From contig CACXGR010000103.1 of the NCBI GenBank assembly GCA_902767235.1, positions 1 to 8,209 on the forward strand: a stretch of DNA of 8,209 nt. The letters run 5' to 3'. Positions 1 through 5,440 of the stretch are shown one piece after another (positions within the stretch are counted from its first letter, which is position 1; each line of letters starts with the position of its first letter). The position numbers were made by a program, and so were the translations under genes. Under the pieces are notes generated by a model that worked only from the letters and a program-made list of their open reading frames with translations, had not been told where the DNA came from and did not search any database. The DNA comes from an uncultured Lachnospiraceae bacterium. GTDB taxonomy: Bacteria; Bacillota; Clostridia; Lachnospirales; Lachnospiraceae.

Positions 1-5
1 CATAC

Positions 6-39
6 GAAAAGAACTCCGGCCGTCGCCGGAGTCCTTTTC
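6..39. terminator. Bidirectional intrinsic terminator downstream of the L,D-transpeptidase gene
   Basis: A perfect 8-bp stem (13-20 ACTCCGGC with 25-32 GCCGGAGT) closes a 4-base loop. It is flanked by an A-rich left side and a T-rich right side, so each strand ends in a T-run. On the minus strand the hairpin lies about 30 bases past the stop of the L,D-transpeptidase gene and is followed by TTCTTTTC. It probably also ends a plus-strand transcript entering from outside the window. Confidence 0.85.
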
Positions 40-61
40 TGCCTTTCAACTTCGTGATTTC

Positions 62-1252
62 TCACTCATAAACAACCAACCTTGTATTGGTCGGAATGTT
101 TTCATAAATCCAACGAGCATTACCGATCGAAAGTCGAATGCAGCTCTTTGACAGATTCATACCGAGTCTGTCATCCACAACACCGGCATCTTCAGGATCG
201 CCCCAGCTCCAAAGATCGAGCAGGATCGTGTGGATCATGAATCCGGCAGTTGTCCAATATACATAGGCCGCGCTTGACAGCTCAAATGTCTTCCATCCAT
301 AGTCATTACCCTGTTTGTAAGTCATCTTAAACTGTCCGGAGGGAGTTCTCGAATTGGGCGCACCGCAGGTGAGATCCCACTCACCCTTGATCCTCTTCCA
401 CTCTCCTCTGTTGCCTTTATAGACGCAAAGCTTGTGGTTTGTCTTGTCAGCAAGAATGAGATACTTGGTATCGCTGCTGTATCCCTGAGCTTTCGCGTCC
501 ATCTCGTTGTTGGTCTTGATGACTGCTACGCCGTCCTTGCCGATGATCTTTCCGTCTTTCTCCTGGTTTACAGCTACAGTGCCATTTGCATACGTATAGA
601 AATGGTTTCCTACATCTGTAACGCGCCAGCCTTCTTTCGTCGTCAGTTCTCCGTTTTTCTCAAAGAAATAATAATTCTTTTGAATCTTGTACACGTGAGG
701 GCCCTTAAACATTGAGCCGTCTTTTGAAAAATAATACGCTTTTCCGTCCGTTTTCAGCCAGCCGGTCTTCATCGATCCGTCCGGATTGAGATAGAACCAT
801 CTGGTCTTGGACAGTTTCAGCCAGCCGGTCTGCATTGCGCCATTCTTGCCGAAGTAATACCATTTCTTCTTCAGCTTCAGCCAGCCGGTCTTCATCGATC
901 CGTTCTTGAGCATATAGTACTTCTTGCCCTTTACGGTGATCCATCCGGTCTGCATTGCGCCTGAGGCGTCAAAATAGTAATACTTGCCGTCAATCTTTGC
1001 CCATCCGGTCTTGTTCCCTTTTTTGGTCACATAGTACCAGATCTTACCTTTTTTGACCCAGCCCAGCTTGATCTGTTCTTTTTTCTTGGCCGTTTTCTTT
1101 GCTGTGTCGGCCGCACTCATTGTGAATGTAGTGCCTGCCTGATACTGCCTGGCACTGACGGTATTGCTTGCTGCGCTTACACCCACTGACGGAACAGAAG
1201 ATACACTAAGAGCAGCCACGAGTAACATTGCGGTAAGACGTACACGTTTCAT
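62..1252 (-). CDS. Secreted L,D-transpeptidase (YkuD) with N-terminal choline-binding-like cell-wall repeats
   Basis: Predicted 396-residue exported protein that would form 3-3 cross-links in, or attach proteins to, peptidoglycan. I chose the ATG at 1252 because AAGGAG lies 8 bases upstream; the in-frame ATG at 1279 sits before that site. Residues 1-27 are a signal peptide (MKRVRL, then a hydrophobic run ending in VSA). A short Lys-rich linker is followed by aromatic-rich repeats of the form TGW...YYF..NG.M from about residue 64 to 229, typical of choline-binding-like CW_binding repeats. The C-terminal YkuD domain covers about residues 262-396: TPSG at 303-306, His341, then SKSCIRL at 368-374 with presumed nucleophile Cys371 and Arg373. 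The family motif is usually SHGC, so Lys369-Ser370 replace His-Gly here; the Cys and Arg are kept, so activity is plausible but not certain. The gene is monocistronic, with its own promoter and terminator. The repeats may bind teichoic acid or glycan, but the ligand is unknown. Confidence 0.9.
   Translation of the reverse strand: MKRVRLTAMLLVAALSVSSVPSVGVSAASNTVSARQYQAGTTFTMSAADTAKKTAKKKEQIKLGWVKKGKIWYYVTKKGNKTGWAKIDGKYYYFDASGAMQTGWITVKGKKYYMLKNGSMKTGWLKLKKKWYYFGKNGAMQTGWLKLSKTRWFYLNPDGSMKTGWLKTDGKAYYFSKDGSMFKGPHVYKIQKNYYFFEKNGELTTKEGWRVTDVGNHFYTYANGTVAVNQEKDGKIIGKDGVAVIKTNNEMDAKAQGYSSDTKYLILADKTNHKLCVYKGNRGEWKRIKGEWDLTCGAPNSRTPSGQFKMTYKQGNDYGWKTFELSSAAYVYWTTAGFMIHTILLDLWSWGDPEDAGVVDDRLGMNLSKSCIRLSIGNARWIYENIPTNTRLVVYE
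704..1063 (-). repeat. Tandem cell-wall-binding repeats, alternating GAMQTGW and GSMKTGW units
   Basis: Within the L,D-transpeptidase gene, about six repeats of 20-21 codons follow one another (residues 64-183 of the 396-residue product). More divergent copies continue to about residue 229. The turn motif alternates: GAMQTGW at 98-104, GSMKTGW at 118-124, GAMQTGW at 138-144, GSMKTGW at 159-165. The DNA of like units is nearly identical (755-780 against 878-903; 821-841 against 941-961), while neighbouring units differ more. This is consistent with duplication of a two-repeat block of about 120 bases. Confidence 0.85.
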
Positions 1253-1376
1253 AATCCCTCTCCTTATATAATTACGCATTGTTTTAGGTACATGTTTAGA
1301 AAATCATGCGACAATATAAGGAGTGAGTGTCTATGCACGCTCGCAAATATCATCACAAAGTTGTTTGGCAAGTTTT

Positions 1377-1405
1377 ATATTACACGATTGTGAATTTAAT
1401 TGCAA
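1377..1405 (-). promoter_or_regulatory. Sigma-A-type promoter of the L,D-transpeptidase gene
   Basis: On the minus strand, -35 TTGCAA (1405-1400) and -10 TAATAT (1382-1377) are separated by exactly 17 bases. Transcription would start near 1370, giving a leader of about 118 bases before the ATG at 1252. I recognise no riboswitch class in the leader. Immediately upstream, 1408-1457 contains 49 A/T in 50 bases, as expected for an UP-element-like or curved tract. Confidence 0.7.
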
Positions 1406-1407
1406 GC

Positions 1408-1457
1408 ATTTTTTAATATTTATGTAATATATTTTATTATTTTATTAATTTTTTAAT
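1408..1457. promoter_or_regulatory. AT-only tract upstream of the L,D-transpeptidase promoter
   Basis: Fifty bases contain a single G (1424) and no C, in a window that is otherwise of balanced base composition. The tract abuts the predicted -35 element on its upstream side. An UP element or intrinsic curvature is the simplest reading. No coding signal is visible here. Confidence 0.45.
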
Positions 1458-1519
1458 CCTCTTGTTAATATTGATTCACAGTTGATCAGGGGAGCCGGTT
1501 TTATACCGAAATAACCGAA

Positions 1520-1535
1520 AGAAAGTCAACTTTCT
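1520..1535. promoter_or_regulatory. 16-bp perfect palindrome, candidate operator
   Basis: AGAAAGT-CA-ACTTTCT is a 7-bp inverted repeat around a 2-base centre. It lies 3 bases upstream of a possible -35 element (1539-1544) for the plus-strand small ORF. The tight centre fits a dimeric DNA-binding protein better than an RNA hairpin. The regulator is unknown. Confidence 0.35.
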
Positions 1536-1538
1536 CCG

Positions 1539-1567
1539 TTTCAATTCGAAAGCTTTTCCATTACAAT
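1539..1567 (+). promoter_or_regulatory. Possible promoter of the small plus-strand ORF
   Basis: A weak -35 TTTCAA (1539-1544) and a good -10 TACAAT (1562-1567) are separated by 17 bases. Transcription would begin near 1574, leaving a leader of about 80 bases. A hairpin in the leader (1588-1627) pairs CTGCG/CGCAG and CCGGAC/GTCCGG around a 13-base loop. The -35 match is only 3 of 6, so the call is tentative. Confidence 0.4.
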
Positions 1568-1587
1568 CCGCTTGTAATAAAAATGAA

Positions 1588-1627
1588 CTGCGTCTTCCGG
1601 ACCACAAGATCAGTAGTCCGGCCGCAG
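1588..1627 (+). other. Leader hairpin upstream of the small plus-strand ORF
   Basis: Two paired segments, CTGCG 1588-1592 with CGCAG 1623-1627 and CCGGAC 1597-1602 with GTCCGG 1616-1621, are separated by an asymmetric internal loop. The 13-base apical loop is unstructured. No T-run follows, so it is not a terminator. It could be a cis-regulatory leader element or an mRNA 5' stabiliser. I do not recognise an RNA family. Confidence 0.35.
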
Positions 1628-1656
1628 CGACAGAAAGCAAGAGGTTTATAGAATTT

Positions 1657-1920
1657 ATGTTTGATGTTATGAACTATGCAGAAAGAAACGATGTTGAAGT
1701 TTCCGTCCGCAAAGGTCACGACGGGCGGACAGTATGGGAAATCTTTCTCAGAGATCACAGGCTCAATATGACTGAGTTCACACGTATCATCGATATAGAG
1801 ATCAGAGGGCGCCTTGACCAGGATGCATATATTGAGCTTCGATGTGAAGAAATGATGGACAGAATTCGATCTGCCCGAATGAAAAATGAATATGCGGAGA
1901 TCGAAAACGCCGGAAAGGAT
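1657..1920 (+). CDS. Unrecognised small ORF of 88 codons with no in-frame stop before the terminator
   Basis: I do not recognise this protein. The 88 codons before the terminator read like real coding sequence: mostly hydrophilic, alternating charge, with a plausible beta start (VEVSVRKGHDGRTVWEIFL) and a helical end (AYIELRCEEMMDRI). It has no signal peptide or membrane segment. The frame has no stop before the terminator and stays open to 2262, but the later part is only antisense to the COG0523 gene and has low-complexity composition. A TAA lies in the -1 frame at 1920-1922, exactly at the terminator's A-run, suggesting that the natural stop was displaced by a one-base deletion, or that a sequencing error exists. 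The start is uncertain: AAGAGG (1639-1644) is 12 bases from the ATG, too far for a strong site. It could be a small cytoplasmic protein, a recent pseudogene or, less likely, a chance ORF. Confidence 0.5.
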
Positions 1921-1961
1921 AAAAAAACCGCTCAGCAGCCTTGCGCTGCCGGGCGGTTTTT
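1921..1961. terminator. Bidirectional intrinsic terminator between the small ORF and the COG0523 gene
   Basis: Inverted repeat: AAAAACCGC (1923-1931) pairs with GCGGTTTTT (1953-1961), and GCAGC (1935-1939) with GCTGC (1945-1949), around a 5-base loop. A-runs and T-runs on the two sides give a terminator on both strands. It ends the minus-strand yneA-like/COG0523 transcript about 34 bases past the GTPase stop, and the plus-strand small ORF transcript. Confidence 0.9.
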
Positions 1962-1994
1962 CGTATCCATGTTCACGGGTTCTCCTTCTTTTCT

Positions 1995-2954
1995 TCACCC
2001 CAGTTCTCCTGCATATTTTGAAGAGCCTTTCAGGCAGATATCTATGGCTTCCCGGTTCAGGTCCTCTCCGATCACGATCAGCGCTTCCCTCCCGTTTTCG
2101 GTCACTTCGAATTCCTTTTTCAGAGCGTCTGCATTGATGCGAAGCCACCTGTTCTCTCCCAGCTTTACAAATCCTTTGATCCTGTGCACGTGCCCGCACC
2201 CGGGATCCTCAAATATCCGATTCACCGCTTTTCGGATCCCGCTCTCATCCATAGACACGTAAAAATAGAACAGCGAGCGAAAATGGTTCTCTTTTTCTAC
2301 CTGGTACTTGATATGATCCTCCAGCCTGTATCCGGATCTCAACAGTCTGTCGAGATCCAGTCCGCCCTTTTCATCCCAGTTTTCAATGATCAGGTCGTCT
2401 GCAAATCTCCGCTTACAGTGAAACTCTTCCATGACCTCATTGAGAAGATCCGACGTCCTGCGGATCTGATCGGGACTGACACATTGCACCTTGCTCAAAA
2501 CCACGCATCCTGCGTTCGCGATCTGCGACGTCAGAAGATAGGCAGCCTCTTCAGACAGATCCGGATCGATCGCCGCACTGACCACTGCGATCACATTTCC
2601 CGCTTCATACCAGCGGTCGAGCGGCTCTTCTCTGAGCGTGTCAAAAAATTCATCCACATCATATACGCCTGATGGCTCCACGATCACCCGGTCGTATCCC
2701 ATCATTGCCATTGAGATCAGCTTTGTCTTAAATCTGCGCATATGCGCCTCATGGCCATCGCCTCCGATCACCATTTCCAGCTCGCAGTGCTCCCCCAGAA
2801 GGTCCTGCAGAAACATCATATCGACATTGACTGCGCCGTGATCATTTTCCAATATGCATATATGCTCACCCTTTTCGATCAGATGCTTCGCATAGAGATG
2901 AATGAGCGTCGTCTTGCCAGAGCCCAAAAAGCCTGTGATCAGATCAATTTTCAT
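1995..2954 (-). CDS. COG0523/CobW-family P-loop GTPase lacking the canonical CxCC motif
   Basis: 319-residue cytoplasmic GTPase of the G3E class, whose members usually deliver or allocate a metal (Zn, Ni, Co) to target proteins. I chose the ATG at 2954 because AGGAAGAGG lies about 8 bases upstream; a GTG at 2981 would add nine residues and overlap the previous gene. Walker A GFLGSGKTT is at residues 8-16, the ENDHG switch at 36-40, VEPSG (counterpart of the usual ETTG) at 93-97, and LSKV at 153-156 as a degenerate guanine-specificity motif. Where family members carry GCxCC after the switch, this protein reads IGGDGHEAH (63-71) with no cysteine. A CobW C-terminal-like domain follows and includes CGHVH (253-257), which could offer metal ligands. 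It is second in a two-gene unit 23 bases after a LysM-like gene, probably under LexA control. Its target and metal, if any, are unknown; family membership is firm and function is not. Confidence 0.88.
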   Translation of the reverse strand: MKIDLITGFLGSGKTTLIHLYAKHLIEKGEHICILENDHGAVNVDMMFLQDLLGEHCELEMVIGGDGHEAHMRRFKTKLISMAMMGYDRVIVEPSGVYDVDEFFDTLREEPLDRWYEAGNVIAVVSAAIDPDLSEEAAYLLTSQIANAGCVVLSKVQCVSPDQIRRTSDLLNEVMEEFHCKRRFADDLIIENWDEKGGLDLDRLLRSGYRLEDHIKYQVEKENHFRSLFYFYVSMDESGIRKAVNRIFEDPGCGHVHRIKGFVKLGENRWLRINADALKKEFEVTENGREALIVIGEDLNREAIDICLKGSSKYAGELG

Positions 2955-2977
2955 TTGTTGAACCTCTTCCTGACCGC

Positions 2978-3622
2978 TCACTTCAGTTCTTCCGAATAAT
3001 ACGGCACGACCAGGTGCGTCCCCGGAGAGACTTCAGGATATCCCGTATCATCAAATACCAGATTATTGATGCGGCACAGCTCCTTCACATAATCTTTCTG
3101 TGTTTCATAAAACTCCCTGTTGTCATAGCGCTGAACAATGTCCAGCAGATTTTCCTGATATCCCACTGTGATCGTATCATAATACTTATATGCCTTCGGA
3201 AATTCTCTGCTGCTTGCGCGGGAGCCGATCCCTGTAAAGATCGTGATCATAAGTGCGGCTGCAACGCCCAAAAGCGCGTACCTTGCCGCGCGCTCTCTTC
3301 TCTGCATTGCTCTGCGCATGTTCTGGCGTCTCTTTCTCTTTCTCGCATCAGAAGATTTCCGACGCGGTCTGTCCTTTCCTGCCGCGATGCCGGTGTGCTG
3401 AGCAAAATCATATACTTCACAGCTGTGTCCTGCCGCCGATCCGTTTCTTCTGACTGTACCGGCCGTCTTGCGGGAAGGTGTATAAATTGTATTGCGCACC
3501 TGACTGGGGTCCGCCTTTCTCACTGTATTTCCATTGACACAGGCGATCAGCTGGATTTCTTCCCGCCTTTCAGAAGCCCTCATCTGACCATATGCTGCCG
3601 TATCATATCCGTTCCTTTTCAT
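2978..3622 (-). CDS. YneA-like LysM-type membrane protein, probable SOS cell-division suppressor
   Basis: 214 residues. Residues 1-113 are hydrophilic and very basic (RRKSSDARKRKRRQ at 87-100). One membrane segment (about 114-132, ALLGVAAALMITIFTGIG) is followed by an outside domain of about 80 residues ending in PGTHLVVPYY (200-209). The outer part has a LysM-like outline: ITVGYQENLLDIVQRY, a linker, ELCRINNL, then VSPGTHLVVP. Bacillus YneA, the SOS division inhibitor, is also a single-pass protein with a LysM domain, encoded divergently from lexA; the same arrangement is seen here, which is the main ground for the functional inference. It differs by a cytoplasmic extension of about 110 residues, making it about twice YneA's length. 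The start ATG has AAAGGGG 6 bases upstream. It leads a two-gene unit with the COG0523 GTPase. A LysM cell-wall protein not involved in division remains possible. Confidence 0.75.
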   Translation of the reverse strand: MKRNGYDTAAYGQMRASERREEIQLIACVNGNTVRKADPSQVRNTIYTPSRKTAGTVRRNGSAAGHSCEVYDFAQHTGIAAGKDRPRRKSSDARKRKRRQNMRRAMQRRERAARYALLGVAAALMITIFTGIGSRASSREFPKAYKYYDTITVGYQENLLDIVQRYDNREFYETQKDYVKELCRINNLVFDDTGYPEVSPGTHLVVPYYSEELK

Positions 3623-3651
3623 AACGTTCCCCTTTCCGTCCCGAGTTACTG

Positions 3652-3665
3652 CGAACCTACGTTTG
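3652..3665. promoter_or_regulatory. SOS box 1 (LexA operator)
   Basis: CGAAC-CTAC-GTTTG matches the Gram-positive LexA pattern GAAC-N4-GTTC with one mismatch. It lies between the -10 of the minus-strand promoter and the yneA-like start codon, where bound LexA would block early transcription. Confidence 0.75.
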
Positions 3666-3674
3666 CCTGTTCTT

Positions 3675-3703
3675 ATTGTATCGAACGTTCATTCGGAAGT
3701 CAA
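3675..3703 (-). promoter_or_regulatory. Promoter of the yneA-like/COG0523 unit
   Basis: On the minus strand, -35 TTGACT (3703-3698) and -10 TACAAT (3680-3675) are separated by exactly 17 bases, each matching consensus at 5 of 6 positions. SOS box 2 fills most of the spacer and SOS box 1 lies just downstream, so repression by LexA is expected. Transcription should start near 3668. Confidence 0.8.
3682..3695. promoter_or_regulatory. SOS box 2 (LexA operator) within the minus-strand promoter spacer
   Basis: CGAAC-GTTC-ATTCG is a near-perfect dyad, with CGAAC and CGAAT as inverted arms around 4 bases. It sits between the -35 and -10 elements of the yneA-like promoter, so bound LexA would exclude RNA polymerase. 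Confidence 0.75.
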
Positions 3704-3710
3704 GAAAAAA

Positions 3711-3724
3711 CGAACATTTATTCT
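3711..3724. promoter_or_regulatory. SOS box 3 (LexA operator) upstream of lexA
   Basis: CGAAC-ATTT-ATTCT fits GAAC-N4-GTTC with one core mismatch. It lies just upstream of the lexA -35 region and directly abuts box 4. It is also a short distance upstream of the minus-strand -35, so it could serve both promoters. Confidence 0.65.
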
Positions 3725-3737
3725 GAATATATGTTTG
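3724..3737. promoter_or_regulatory. SOS box 4 (weaker LexA operator) overlapping the lexA -35
   Basis: TGAAT-ATAT-GTTTG has two mismatches to GAAC-N4-GTTC. It overlaps the lexA -35 element (3735-3740), which suits autorepression. It is the weakest of the four dyads, and its centre lies 13 bases from that of box 3. Confidence 0.5.
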
Positions 3738-3763
3738 CTTTTTGCAGTGAGAGACTTTATAAT
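3735..3763 (+). promoter_or_regulatory. lexA promoter
   Basis: -35 TTGCTT (3735-3740), a 17-base spacer and a perfect -10 TATAAT (3758-3763). Transcription should start near 3770, leaving a leader of about 25 bases. The AGGAGG ribosome binding site (3781-3786) is 8 bases before the ATG. Confidence 0.8.
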
Positions 3764-3794
3764 ATGAGTATAAAGAAATCAGGAGGTATATGAT

Positions 3795-4406
3795 ATGCCC
3801 GCTAAAATTTCAAAAAAGCAGCAGGAAATACTCGATTACCTGAAGGAGGAGATCCTCTCCAAAGGTTATCCCCCTACCGTTCGCGAGATCTGTGAGAAGG
3901 TCGGTTTGAAATCCACCTCTTCCGTTCATTCCCATCTCTCCACGCTTGAAAGAAACGGTTTTATCCGAAGGGATCCCACAAAGCCCAGAGCGATCGAGAT
4001 CTGCGATGACAGTTTCCAGATGGTCCGCACCGAAATGGCTTCTCTCCCGATCGTAGGGAATGTCGCTGCCGGACAGCCGATTCTGGCCCAGGAGAACATT
4101 GAGAACTATTTCCCCGTTCCCGCCGAGATCATGCCTGCCGGCGATTCATTTGCGCTCAGGGTGCGCGGCGAATCAATGATCAACGCCGGCATCTTCGACG
4201 GCGACCTCATTTTTATCAATTCCTGCAGCACTGCCAGGAACGGAGAGATCGTCGTTGCGCTGGTCGATGACGAGGCGACCGTAAAGACTTTTTACAAGGA
4301 AGACGGATATATACGCCTTCAGCCCGAAAATGACACGATGGATCCTATCATTGTCGATCACTGCACCATCCTCGGCAAGGTCTTCGGCGTATTCAGGAGG
4401 ATGTAA
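3795..4406 (+). CDS. lexA: LexA, SOS response repressor
   Basis: 203 residues, the usual length for LexA. It represses DNA-damage genes and, when RecA filaments form, cleaves itself to release them. The N-terminal winged helix-turn-helix spans about residues 1-70, with the typical YPPTVREICEKVGLKSTSSVHSHL segment (25-48). The cleavage site is Ala92-Gly93 in GNVAAGQP. The S24 peptidase-like domain carries the catalytic Ser127 (VRGESM) and Lys164 (EATVKTF), so self-cleavage should be intact. A perfect AGGAGG lies 8 bases before the ATG. The promoter is overlapped by SOS-box-like dyads, which fits autoregulation. The gene is divergent from a yneA-like gene, as in Bacillus, and convergent with the rsfS end of the housekeeping operon. 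Confidence 0.97.
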   Translation: MPAKISKKQQEILDYLKEEILSKGYPPTVREICEKVGLKSTSSVHSHLSTLERNGFIRRDPTKPRAIEICDDSFQMVRTEMASLPIVGNVAAGQPILAQENIENYFPVPAEIMPAGDSFALRVRGESMINAGIFDGDLIFINSCSTARNGEIVVALVDDEATVKTFYKEDGYIRLQPENDTMDPIIVDHCTILGKVFGVFRRM

Positions 4407-4425
4407 ATTCGGTTTTCTATCAAAG

Positions 4426-4460
4426 ACCGCCGCCCCGGGAATCATTCCCGTGGCGGCGGT
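4426..4460. terminator. Shared terminator hairpin between lexA and rsfS
   Basis: ACCGCCGCC (4426-4434) pairs with GGCGGCGGT (4452-4460), and CGGGAAT with ATTCCCG inside, giving a very GC-rich stem. The T-tracts are short on both sides (TTTCAT on plus, CTTTGAT on minus). It lies 20 bases past the lexA stop and 20 bases past the rsfS stop, so it likely serves both convergent units. Confidence 0.8.
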
Positions 4461-4479
4461 TTCATGTCCGGTATTCTGA

Positions 4480-4851
4480 TCAGAGCTTATCGATATCGAC
4501 CTGTTTCCCATCTCTCCAGATTCTCTCCAGGTCATAGAGAAGCCTGTATTCCTGATTGAAAATGTGAACGATCACATCACCGAAATCCAGAAGGACCCAG
4601 CTGGCAGTATCATATCCCTCAATCTGTTTGAGGACGGCGCCGGCTCTTTCCATCTTCTCACTGACCTCGTCAGAGAGCGCCTGGATCTGGGGGCCGTTGG
4701 AGCCGTTTGCGATAATAAAGTAGTCCGCAAGAACAGAGACTTCGCTGATATCGATCACTCGAATATCTACGGCCTTCTTCTCCTCAAGTGCCGCAATGGC
4801 AATGCGGGCAAGCTCCGCCGATCTTTCCTTTGTGTTTGCATTCTCACTCAT
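4480..4851 (-). CDS. rsfS: Ribosome silencing factor RsfS
   Basis: 123 residues from the ATG at 4851. RsfS binds ribosomal protein L14 on the 50S subunit and blocks joining with 30S, lowering translation in starvation. The family core is clear: DYFIIANGSN (43-52), then EGYDTASWVLLDFGDVIVHIF (78-98), then YRLLYDLERIW (102-112). I chose the start at 4851 because GAGAGG lies 7 bases upstream; earlier in-frame ATGs at 4890 and 4869 lie deep inside yqeK. The start overlaps the end of yqeK by 8 bases (ATGAGTGA), implying translational coupling. It is the last gene of the operon, followed by the hairpin shared with lexA. Confidence 0.95.
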   Translation of the reverse strand: MSENANTKERSAELARIAIAALEEKKAVDIRVIDISEVSVLADYFIIANGSNGPQIQALSDEVSEKMERAGAVLKQIEGYDTASWVLLDFGDVIVHIFNQEYRLLYDLERIWRDGKQVDIDKL

Positions 4852-5440
4852 AGAATTTCCTCTCTTCATCACATCTTCTGTAATAATCATAGGTTTTCTG
4901 CGTCATGGGATCCGTGCTCTCACCGGTATCTGCAAGATAATGCAGCGTATCTTTGAGTATCTGAAGCACGCAGTCGTCGATACTCTCATAAGCCAGCTTT
5001 CTTACGATCGGCAGATTGGGCGCGGTATCTCGCCCGGGCTCAATGTAATCGGCCACAAATACGATCTTTTCCAGAAGACTCATGCCCGGGCGCCCGGTCG
5101 TATGGTACCGGATCGCGTTCAGGACATCTTCGTCGTTCACTCCGTACTTGTCTCTGGCAAGAACAGCTCCCGCCTTGGAATGCAGGAGCGAACCGCTCTT
5201 CTTCTCCAGATCAGACAGCTCAACGCCTGCTTTTTCGCAGATCTTAAGCATCTTACTGAGATTCATGCACTTGGCGCAGTCGTGAAGGAGTCCCGCCAGC
5301 TCAGCTTTATCCAGTTCTTCTCCGTAGCACATGGCAAGCGCCGAAGCCGTTCCGGAGACGCCGAGTGTGTGCACGAATCGTCCGTAGGCAAGTTCTGATT
5401 CCAGTTCTCTGATTAAATTGATACGCTCCTTTTTGTTCAA
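4844..5440 (-). CDS. yqeK: YqeK, HD-domain bis(5'-nucleosyl)-tetraphosphatase (symmetrical)
   Basis: 198 residues from a TTG start. YqeK is an HD-superfamily hydrolase; characterised members split Ap4A symmetrically to ADP. The metal ligands expected of the family are present: His24 (FVHTLGV), His53-Asp54 (LLHDCAK), His87 (LLHSKAGA), His113 (RYHTTG) and Asp131 (VADYIEPGR). Start choice: the frame opens with a GTG at 5473 whose upstream site is poor, whereas the TTG at 5440 has GGGGAG 7 bases upstream and yields the normal YqeK N-terminus (NKKERINLIRELE). The ten extra residues (PRAGLPGSGY) would be atypical. The gene follows nadD closely and overlaps rsfS by 8 bases. In related genomes an LCP-family gene often lies between yqeK and rsfS; none is here. 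Confidence 0.93.
   Translation of the reverse strand: MNKKERINLIRELESELAYGRFVHTLGVSGTASALAMCYGEELDKAELAGLLHDCAKCMNLSKMLKICEKAGVELSDLEKKSGSLLHSKAGAVLARDKYGVNDEDVLNAIRYHTTGRPGMSLLEKIVFVADYIEPGRDTAPNLPIVRKLAYESIDDCVLQILKDTLHYLADTGESTDPMTQKTYDYYRRCDEERKFYE

Noticed and set aside
704..1063. Regularly spaced repeats that might suggest a CRISPR array
   Set aside because: The repeats are in-frame codons for aromatic cell-wall-binding units, with similar rather than unique spacers.
1253..1370. Possible riboswitch in the L,D-transpeptidase leader
   Set aside because: No c-di-GMP or other familiar riboswitch core motif was recognised and no terminator-antiterminator pair is seen.
1583..1651. A 22-codon upstream ORF in the leader of the small plus-strand ORF
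   Set aside because: It has no ribosome binding site before its ATG and no coding-like composition, and it lies across the leader hairpin.
1921..2262. Continuation of the small ORF through the terminator to a stop at 2260-2262
   Set aside because: This stretch crosses a strong terminator and is the antisense of a well-supported GTPase gene. Its Ser/Pro/Phe-rich composition is typical of an antisense shadow.
3014..3793. Long plus-strand open frame opposite the yneA-like gene and the lexA regulatory region
   Set aside because: It runs through the SOS operators and the lexA promoter, is Cys/Ile/Arg-rich without domain features, and lies antisense to a gene with a good ribosome binding site.
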